Shown here piece by piece: positions 58,377 to 64,000 of a stretch of 64,000 nt of DNA. Position 1 is the first letter of the stretch. Every line of letters starts with the position of its first letter. This DNA comes from Kitasatospora sp. NA04385 (GTDB lineage: Bacteria > Actinomycetota > Actinomycetes > Streptomycetales > Streptomycetaceae). The notes under the pieces are model-generated. The model made no database searches and was not told the origin of the DNA. It was given only the letters and a program-made list of their open reading frames with translations. The stretch is from NCBI RefSeq assembly GCF_013364235.1, contig NZ_CP054919.1, positions 6,551,058 through 6,615,057 of the forward strand. The letters are read 5' to 3'. A program made the position numbers and the translations under genes.

Positions 58377-59300
58377 ATGAGCAAGGTCGAGGAGTTCGAG
58401 GAACTGCGGCCGCTGCTGTTCTCCGTCGCGTACCGCATCCTGGGCAGCGTCGGCGAGGCGGAGGACGCGGTGCAGGAGAGCTGGCTGCGCTACGACGCCG
58501 CGCCCGTCCGGCCGGAATCGCCCCGGGCGTACCTGTGCACCACGGTGACCCGGATCGCGATCGACGTCCTGCGCTCCGCCCGGGTGCGGCGCGAGGCGTA
58601 CGTCGGCGACTGGCTGCCCGAACCGCTGCTCGACGACCCCTACCAGGACCCGGCCCGCGCGACCGAGCTGGCCGACTCGCTGTCGATGGCGGCGCTGCTG
58701 CTGCTGGAACGGCTCAGCCCGCTGGAACGGTCGGTGTTCGTGCTGCGGGAGGTCTTCGCCTTCGGCTTCGACGAGGTCGCCGCCGCGGTCGGGCGCTCGG
58801 AGGCGGCCTGCCGCCAGCTGCTCGTCCGGGCCCGCCGCCACCTGGGCGAGGGACGGCCCCGGTTCGAGGCCGACCCCGGGGAGCAGCGCGCACTCGCGCA
58901 GCGGTTCTTCGAGGCGCTCTCCCGGGGCGATCTGGAGGGGTTGCAGAGCCTGTTGGCCGCCGACGTCCAGCTGGTCGGGGACGGCGGTGGCAAGGCCCCG
59001 CAGCTGGCCCGCGCCGTCACCGGGGCCGAGCAGGTGGCGCGGCTGCTGGCGACCTTCTACCCGCTGATGGTCCGCACCGGCATCAGCTGCGAGCCGCGCG
59101 AGGTCAACGGGCAGCCGGGCGCGCTGTTCCGCGACCGCGAGGGCAAGGTCCTGCACGTGCTGGCGCTGGAGGTCCTCGACGGGCGGGTCCGGGCCGTCCG
59201 CTCGGTCATCAACCCGGACAAGCTCGGCCACCTCGGCCCGGTCGCCGACGCCTGGGCCGTCGACCGGGAGGTCCGGCGGGCCCGCAGGCGGGAACGCTGA
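58377..59300 (+). CDS. sigJ: ECF41 sigma factor (SigJ) with SnoaL-like C-terminal domain
   Basis: 307 residues. Region 2 (EFEELRPLLFSVAYRILGSVGEAEDAVQESWLRYDAA, then SPRAYLCTTVTRIAIDVLRSARVRREAYVGDWLPEPL) and region 4 (LLLLERLSPLERSVFVLREVFAFGFDEVAAAVGRSEAACRQLLVRARRHL) are followed by a 120-residue NTF2/SnoaL-like domain (ALAQRFFEALSRGDLEGLQSLLAADVQLVGDGGGKAPQLARAVTG). The YVGDWLPEPL and DGGGKAP segments are the ECF41 signatures that couple the extension to the core. The fused domain replaces an anti-sigma factor. It forms an operon with the CMD gene and likely drives the promoter at 57798. Confidence 0.92.
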   Translation: MSKVEEFEELRPLLFSVAYRILGSVGEAEDAVQESWLRYDAAPVRPESPRAYLCTTVTRIAIDVLRSARVRREAYVGDWLPEPLLDDPYQDPARATELADSLSMAALLLLERLSPLERSVFVLREVFAFGFDEVAAAVGRSEAACRQLLVRARRHLGEGRPRFEADPGEQRALAQRFFEALSRGDLEGLQSLLAADVQLVGDGGGKAPQLARAVTGAEQVARLLATFYPLMVRTGISCEPREVNGQPGALFRDREGKVLHVLALEVLDGRVRAVRSVINPDKLGHLGPVADAWAVDREVRRARRRER

Positions 59301-59306
59301 CCGGCA

Positions 59307-59358
59307 CGAACGGCGGGGCCCGTCCACCGGTGCGAACGGCGGGGCCCGTCCACCGGTG
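59307..59358 (+). repeat. Tandem 26-bp duplication after the sigJ stop
   Basis: Two exact 26-bp units (59307-59332 and 59333-59358, starting CGAACGGCGGGGCCCGTCC). The second supplies the left arm of the downstream terminator hairpin. Confidence 0.85.
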
Positions 59359-59373
59359 CGGCGGACGGGCCCC
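59341..59373. terminator. Bidirectional terminator between sigJ and hdeD
   Basis: An 11-bp perfect stem (GGGGCCCGTCC at 59341-59351 with GGACGGGCCCC at 59363-59373) with an 11-nt loop. The tandem duplication gives an alternative left arm at 59315-59325. Confidence 0.7.
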
Positions 59374-59390
59374 GGGCGGGGGAGGCGGGT

Positions 59391-59990
59391 TCAGAGGTCG
59401 CGCGGGTACTGCTTGGCGCCGCTGCGGATCCGCAGCGCCGCGACGATCTCGGTGAGGCCGATCACCACCAGGCCGCAGGCCGCCAGGATCGCCAGCGCGG
59501 TGATCGAGTGGGCCGGCCAGACCATCAGCACGATGCCCGCCAGCACGCTCAGACCGCCGACGAAACCCTGCCAGCCGCGGGCCGGCATCATCGGGTCCGA
59601 GGCCACCGCCGCCAGGTGCGTGATGCCGCGGAACAGCCAGCCGATGCCGATCCACAGCGCCAGCAGCAGCACCGACTGGGCCGCTGAACGGAAGCACAGC
59701 AGGCCCAGCAGCACGCAGATCGCACCGCTGATGAACGCCAGCACCCGCAGCGCCGTCGACGCGTGCGTGCCGAACGCCCCGACCAGCTGCACCACGCCGA
59801 TCACCAGCAGGTACAGGCCGAACAGCACGCCGATCACCCACAGCGTCTGCTTCGGCCACACCAGCACGACGATCCCCAGCGCCAGCGAGATCAGACCGCC
59901 CGCCAGCACCGCCTGCCAGGCCAGCCGGGCCAGCTGCTGGAACGGCCCGGGCAGGTCGTCACGGGAATCGATCCGATACGGGGCACTCAT
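59391..59990 (-). CDS. HdeD/DUF308 family membrane protein
   Basis: 199 residues with CGGAGGAACC before the ATG. Six predicted helices in three HdeD-like pairs: AWQAVLAGGLISLALGIVVLVWPKQTLWVIGVLFGLYLLVIGVVQLVGAF, LRVLAFISGAICVLLGLLCFRSAAQSVLLLALWIGIGWLFRGITHL, and GGLSVLAGIVLMVWPAHSITALAILAACGLVVIGLTEIV. The repeated (L/I)xxGIxxLxWP turn is the family signature. E. coli HdeD supports acid resistance at high cell density; the role in actinomycetes is unknown. It is monocistronic and converges with sigJ. Confidence 0.85.
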   Translation of the reverse strand: MSAPYRIDSRDDLPGPFQQLARLAWQAVLAGGLISLALGIVVLVWPKQTLWVIGVLFGLYLLVIGVVQLVGAFGTHASTALRVLAFISGAICVLLGLLCFRSAAQSVLLLALWIGIGWLFRGITHLAAVASDPMMPARGWQGFVGGLSVLAGIVLMVWPAHSITALAILAACGLVVIGLTEIVAALRIRSGAKQYPRDL

Positions 59991-60165
59991 GGTTCCTCCG
60001 AGGGGGCTGGACGGAACGGACACGACATCTCCAGCCTCCGCGCCCCACCACCCCCGGGGCGCGGCGGAATCCGCCGGACGGACGAACCGGCCGCTCCGTT
60101 CGCACCCGCATCCGCTACCGTCCGTTCACCCGTCCGCCCGGGTGGGCCGTCTACCATCTGACGGT

Positions 60166-61998
60166 ATGACGGACCAGGGGCGGGGGAGCCCGGAGGGCGG
60201 GACGGAGCCGACCGGGGCGGCCGAGGCGGTCGGGGCGGCCGAGGCGGCCGGGGCGGTCGTCGGCGGGCACTACATCGTGTGCGGCGGCAACTCGCTCGCG
60301 TACCGGCTGATCCTGGAGCTCACCGAGCAGTACGAGGTGCCGGTGGTCGCCGTGGTCCCCGACCGGTCCCGCGAGCACGGGCCGGCGATCGCCCGGATAC
60401 CCGGCGTCCGGGCCGTGCTGGAGCACGCCGCGGTCACCGGCGAGGCGCTCGGCGCGGCCGACGTCGGGCACGCCCGCGGCATCGCGCTGATGGACGGCAC
60501 CGACCAGGAGAACATCCACGCCGCGCTCGCCGCCGAGAACCGCAACCCCGGCGTCCGGATCGTGCTGCGGATCTTCAACCAGCGCCTCGGCGAGCACCTG
60601 GAGAAGCTGCTCCCCAACTGCGCCGCGCTCTCCGGCTCCGCCACCGCCGCCCCCGCCTTCGCCAACGGCGCCCTCAGCCGCCCGCACACCGTCGAGGTCG
60701 GCGGCCGGCAGCTGTACGTCGCCTACGACGCCGAGATCCGGTCCGACCAGGTCTGCCTGGTCGCCGACCGGATCGACCGGCAGGACCTCACCCGGCTCCG
60801 GCTGCTCCCCGGGACCGGCGGCCGGGCCGCCGACTTCATCCGGATCGCCGAGTTCCTCGGCGGCGGCGAGGGCGTCGTCCCGCGCGGCCGCCCGGACTTG
60901 GCACCCGCCGCCGAACCGGGCGGCCTGGCCGCCCTGCAGACGCTCGACACCGAACAGCCGCTGCGCCCGCCGCTGCGCAAGCGGCTCAAGTGGTGGCTGC
61001 TGGACGGGCTCAAGCACTTCACCAACACCCGGCTGCGGATGATCCTGATCACCGCGTTCGTGGCCATCCTGCTCGGCGGCCTGGTGCTGGCCCGGCACAC
61101 CACCCACTCCGGCGGCTTCGGCTGGACGGTGTACTTCACGCTGCTCGACGCGGCCGGCGCCGTCCAGCCCGACGTGCCCGGGCAGGTGCTCGGCGACTCC
61201 TGGGCCCGGGCCGCCCAGGTGCTGATCACCTTCTGCGGGATCACCTTCGTCCCCGTCGCCACCGCCATCGTGGTCGAGGCCCTGGCCAGCGGGCGCCGGG
61301 GCGTCCCCCGACCGCCCGGGGCCCGCACCCGCGACCACGTCATCGTGGTCGGCCTCGGCAACGTCGGCACCCGGGTCGCCACCCTGGTGCACGGCACCGG
61401 GCTGCCGGTGGTCTGCCTGGAGCGCGACCCGCAGGCCCGCGGCATCGCCGCCGCCCGCGCCCTCGGCATCCCCGTCCTGATCGGCGAGGGCCCGCTGGAG
61501 GCCCAGCTCAAGCAGGCCCGGGTCAAGCACGCCCGGGCCGTGGTCGCCGTCACCTCCGACGACGCCGCCAACCTGGAGGCCGCCCTGGAGGCCCGGGCGG
61601 TCCGCCCCGAAGTCCGGATCGTGGTGCGGCTGTTCGACGACGACTTCGCCCACCACGTGTACGCCACCCTCGGCAACGTGGCCTCCCGCTCGGTCTCCTA
61701 CCTGGCCGCCCCCGCCTTCGCCGCCGCCCTGATGGGACGCGAGGTGCTCGGCACCCTCTCGGTCTTCCGGCACGTGCTGCTGATCGCCGAACTCACCGTC
61801 GAGGAGGGCTCCGGCCTGGACGGCCGGAACACCGGCGACCTGGAGGGCCCCGGTGGCGTCCGGGTGCTCGCCGTCCGGCTGCACCGCCGCCCGCAGGACT
61901 ACCAGTGGAACTTCGCCGACCGCTCCCGGCGGCTGCTCCCCGGCGACCGGATCGTGGTCGCCGCCACCCGGGCCGGACTCGCCCGCGTCATCCAGTGA
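60166..61998 (+). CDS. Two-RCK (TrkA-N) channel-like protein with degenerate pore
   Basis: 610 residues. A first RCK/TrkA-N domain (35-200, HYIVCGGNSLAYRLILELTEQYEVPVVAVVPDR) precedes a membrane part: helix MILITAFVAILLGGLVLA (about 292-309), a re-entrant-like WTVYFTLLDAAGAVQPD (about 320-336) and helix AAQVLITFCGITFVPVATAIVVEAL (about 347-371). A second RCK follows (DHVIVVGLGNVGTRVATLVHGTGLPVVCLERD, from about 390). The layout is that of a K+ channel with RCKs on both sides, but the TVGYGD selectivity filter is absent, so it may conduct another ion, as CASTOR/POLLUX-type channels do. A short Ala/Gly leader precedes the first domain. Confidence 0.8.
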   Translation: MTDQGRGSPEGGTEPTGAAEAVGAAEAAGAVVGGHYIVCGGNSLAYRLILELTEQYEVPVVAVVPDRSREHGPAIARIPGVRAVLEHAAVTGEALGAADVGHARGIALMDGTDQENIHAALAAENRNPGVRIVLRIFNQRLGEHLEKLLPNCAALSGSATAAPAFANGALSRPHTVEVGGRQLYVAYDAEIRSDQVCLVADRIDRQDLTRLRLLPGTGGRAADFIRIAEFLGGGEGVVPRGRPDLAPAAEPGGLAALQTLDTEQPLRPPLRKRLKWWLLDGLKHFTNTRLRMILITAFVAILLGGLVLARHTTHSGGFGWTVYFTLLDAAGAVQPDVPGQVLGDSWARAAQVLITFCGITFVPVATAIVVEALASGRRGVPRPPGARTRDHVIVVGLGNVGTRVATLVHGTGLPVVCLERDPQARGIAAARALGIPVLIGEGPLEAQLKQARVKHARAVVAVTSDDAANLEAALEARAVRPEVRIVVRLFDDDFAHHVYATLGNVASRSVSYLAAPAFAAALMGREVLGTLSVFRHVLLIAELTVEEGSGLDGRNTGDLEGPGGVRVLAVRLHRRPQDYQWNFADRSRRLLPGDRIVVAATRAGLARVIQ

Positions 61999-62171
61999 TT
62001 CGGGGAGGGAGTGGCGCACGGTTCGATGACAGAGCATTATTGAGGCGGCATCGATGATCAGTCACTGATGTCGCAACAACCGTGTCCTTCCTCACTGATG
62101 ACGCGGCATCAGGATGGTCGGGGGGCCGAGCCGATCCGGCCGCGCGCCCCGACCTCCCCGATGGAGCACCG

Positions 62172-63215
62172 ATGATCCGAGCCGCCCTGAACGGCAACAC
62201 CGGGATGATTCCGGCCTTCCTGGTCCTCGCCCTACTGCTCGGAGCCGTCGGCCACCGCCTCGCCCGGCGGCACGGCCTGCCGCTCCTGCCCACCCTGCTG
62301 CTCGCCGCCGCCCTGGCCGGGGAACTGGCCGTCACGCTCTACCCGACCTTCAGCGGCGGCGGCACCCAGGCGGTGTGCGGGTGGAGCGACGACCTGGCAC
62401 TCGCCTTCCGCACCGAACAGGGCCGGCTGAACCTCCTGATGTACGCGCCGATCGGCCTGTTCGGCGTACTGGCCCTCGGCCGGCCGCTGGCCGTCTCCTG
62501 CGGCGTGCTCGGCCTGACCGCCGCCACCGAGACCGCGCAGGGCCTGATCCCGGCCGTCGGCCGGGCCTGCGACAGCAGCGACCTCGCCGCCAACGCGGCC
62601 GGCGGCCTGCTCGGCGTGCTGCTCGGCGTCGTGGTGCGGCTGGCGCTGCGCCGCCGGGTGGCCCCGGACCGGGCCGAGTGGAGGGCCGCCGGCCTGCTGG
62701 TGGCCGCGGTGGGCGTCCCGGTCCTGCTGCTCCAGTCCTTCGTGCTGACGTGGACGGGCACCACCGGTGCGGTGGAGGCCACCCCGGAGCAGGAGCAACT
62801 GGCCCGCCAGGACGTCGCGCTGCTGTTCGGACCGGACGCCGGAGCGTTCCGCACCCAGCGCTGGACCGGCGAGGGGGTGGACCAGTTGGTGGTCGACCTG
62901 GACAAGGGGACCTTCACCGTGGACTGGCCCTCCGGGCGGTTGCGCACGCTGATGACCGTCCCCGACCGGCCCGGCGTCGAACGGCCCGCGGCCCCCGCCA
63001 CGGAGGCCGCCGCGGCCGCGCAGGCCGTCCGGGGCGCCGCCGACGCCTTCGCGGCCCGCTGGCTCCCCGGCCGCGGCGCGGGCACCGAGCCCAGGGTCGT
63101 GCCGGGCGGCGGCCGGGACGGCAGCCACCGCTTCACCTACGGCACCGGCGCGGACGAGTTGTCCGTCGACATCGCCTCGGACGGCCGGCTGGTCCAGTTC
63201 GGCACCATGCCGTGA
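62172..63215 (+). CDS. VanZ family membrane protein with extracytoplasmic C-terminus
   Basis: 347 residues with TGGAGCACCG before the ATG. A VanZ domain (1-165): helices IPAFLVLALLLGAVGHRLA and LPTLLLAAALAGELAVTLYPT, then LNLLMYAPIGLFGVLALG and the signature AATETAQGLIPAVGRACDSSDLAANAAGGLLGVLLG. A further helix (AAGLLVAAVGVPVLLLQSFVLTW, about 178-200) leads to a 145-residue soluble domain outside, with VDLDKGTFTVDWPSGRLRTLM. VanZ proteins raise teicoplanin tolerance and are linked to lipid II or phosphatidic envelope functions. The 173-base upstream gap has TCACTGATG twice, 30 bases apart (62062 and 62092), and GCGGCATC twice. An upstream GTG at 62082 is possible but lacks a ribosome binding site. 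Confidence 0.8.
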   Translation: MIRAALNGNTGMIPAFLVLALLLGAVGHRLARRHGLPLLPTLLLAAALAGELAVTLYPTFSGGGTQAVCGWSDDLALAFRTEQGRLNLLMYAPIGLFGVLALGRPLAVSCGVLGLTAATETAQGLIPAVGRACDSSDLAANAAGGLLGVLLGVVVRLALRRRVAPDRAEWRAAGLLVAAVGVPVLLLQSFVLTWTGTTGAVEATPEQEQLARQDVALLFGPDAGAFRTQRWTGEGVDQLVVDLDKGTFTVDWPSGRLRTLMTVPDRPGVERPAAPATEAAAAAQAVRGAADAFAARWLPGRGAGTEPRVVPGGGRDGSHRFTYGTGADELSVDIASDGRLVQFGTMP

Positions 63216-63252
63216 CCGGCCGGGCCGTCGGCGCCGCCGGATAGGGTTCCGC

Positions 63253-64000
63253 GTGATCGCACCGGCGGACGGCCCGGTGCCCGGCACCGTGGGGAGCGCG
63301 TCCGTGCCGCAGCACCGGAGCACCGACCGACCGGCCGCCGTCCGGCAGCTCGCCGACGCGGGGGACTTGACCGTCCTCGGCCGGCGCCTCCAGCAGGAGA
63401 ACGCCGCCCACCGCGGCGACTGGACGCTGGACGGCGGCGGGCTGGTCCGGCTGCTGCGGGAGATGCCGGTCGAGCGCCGGGTCCGGCTGCTGTGCCGGAT
63501 GAGCGGGGCACTGGAGCAGGCCGCGGTGCACGCCCCGCCGGAGTGCCGCGGCCTCGCGACGCTCAACGTGCTGCTGGCACAAGGGCTTTCGGCCGAAGAG
63601 CTGGCGCCCTGGCGGGAACCGCTGCTGGCCGAGGCGGCGGGGCGGATGGCGCTCTGGGAGGGCTGGCGGCTGACCGCGCTGCTGGCGGCCGACCGGGAGG
63701 CCGGACGGGAACCGCCGGACGCGGTGGTGGCAACGGCCCGGCGCACCGCCCTGATCGGCACCGCCGTCGCCGAACTGTCCTCCCTCGCCGCCGGGTTCGG
63801 CACGCCGGTGCTCAACCCCGGTGAGCCGTGGGCCGATCGGGCGCTCGCCGACCTCGCCGGGGCCCCGGACGGCGCCGCCTGGCGGGAGCTGCTCGGGCAC
63901 GCGCTGACCGCCACCGGCGCCAGGCCGACCGCGAAGTGGCTGCGGGCCGGGCGCCCGCTGGTGGACGCCGTCGGGCCGGACCGGCTGCGCGCGGCGGTGG
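63253..64000 (+). CDS. N-terminal part of a large uncharacterised protein (partial)
   Basis: Open from a GTG at 63253 to the window end, at least 249 residues. TAGGGT at 63242-63247 ends 5 bases before this GTG and no ribosome binding site is present, so a leaderless start is likely; a second GTG at 63304 is possible. The chain is helical and Leu/Ala/Arg-rich: AAVRQLADAGDLTVLGRRLQQENAAHRGDW, LVRLLREMPVERRVRLLCRMSGALEQAAV, and HALTATGARPTAKWLRAGRPLVDAVGPDRLRAAV. The latter recalls the N-terminal helical repeats of very large DUF4132-type actinobacterial proteins, but the rest is off-window and this is only a memory-based match. Confidence 0.6.
   Translation, partial: MIAPADGPVPGTVGSASVPQHRSTDRPAAVRQLADAGDLTVLGRRLQQENAAHRGDWTLDGGGLVRLLREMPVERRVRLLCRMSGALEQAAVHAPPECRGLATLNVLLAQGLSAEELAPWREPLLAEAAGRMALWEGWRLTALLAADREAGREPPDAVVATARRTALIGTAVAELSSLAAGFGTPVLNPGEPWADRALADLAGAPDGAAWRELLGHALTATGARPTAKWLRAGRPLVDAVGPDRLRAAV

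Noticed and set aside
1..64000. tRNA genes, attachment sites or a genomic island
   Set aside because: No GGTTCGAATCC-type T-arm or cloverleaf was seen in any gap, no integrase or transposase is encoded, and base composition is even across the window.

Overview
The window is chromosomal DNA of a very high-GC actinomycete. Coding regions use G/C almost exclusively at third codon positions, GTG and TTG starts are common, several starts look leaderless, and families typical of streptomycetes recur: streptogrisin-type protease, SigJ/ECF41 and SigE-type sigma factors, DUF1028, an RsbW-like ATPase, a PASTA-less Ser/Thr kinase and a PucR regulator. Streptomyces or Kitasatospora is the best guess. I see no tRNA, rRNA, CRISPR array, intact insertion sequence, prophage or complete biosynthetic cluster. 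The region reads as a mixed metabolic and regulatory stretch with about 57 genes, mostly in operons of one to three genes separated by strong GC-rich hairpins.

Layout. 1-9.8 kb: the tail of an unknown gene, a tiny membrane protein, a secreted choice-of-anchor-P-like protein, a beta-solenoid protein, a ClpC/ClpB-like unfoldase that lacks a ClpP-docking loop, a polysaccharide deacetylase/acetyltransferase pair, and small housekeeping proteins (YchJ, S4 RNA-binding). 9.8-22.8 kb: FadH-type dienoyl-CoA reductase, secreted S1 protease, PadR regulator with a flavin monooxygenase and its FMN reductase, DUF1028, a PLP sulfur-amino-acid lyase divergent from an Lrp regulator, a decayed LuxR-type regulator, an RsbW-like ATPase, and an FMN alpha-hydroxyacid oxidase divergent from an AraC regulator. 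22.8-34 kb: Ser/Thr kinase, SigE-family sigma factor with a membrane partner, a 14-TM drug exporter fused to a winged-helix-like domain, a YdcF protein, a methyltransferase with an AraC regulator, and a ROK kinase with a PfkB kinase. 34-47.8 kb: DMT exporters including a MocR/EamA divergon, a tandem pair of uncharacterised paralogues, an MFS exporter, an orphan sugar-binding lipoprotein, a lipase-maturation-factor protein, a long Glu/Val/Pro-repeat protein with helicase-like flanks, and a cytosine deaminase. 47.8-64 kb: cytochrome P450, metallothionein-like zinc protein, Lrp/LysE pair (lysE frameshifted), MarR regulator divergent from an aldo-keto reductase/quinone reductase/metallo-beta-lactamase operon, PucR regulator divergent from a secretory lipase, an ECF41 sigma operon with a textbook target promoter, HdeD, a two-RCK channel-like protein with a degenerate pore, VanZ, and the start of a large unknown protein.

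How parts work together. Most regulators sit next to, usually divergent from, the gene they probably control, and many of these intergenic regions hold clear palindromes. The clearest circuit is at 57.8-59.3 kb: promoter TGTCACA-N16-CGTC, then carboxymuconolactone decarboxylase, then the SigJ/ECF41 sigma factor, an autoregulated module. Two sequence-level oddities stand out: short tandem duplications that span or directly follow the stop codons of at least seven genes, and the 270-residue acidic repeat in the protein at 44.1-46.1 kb.
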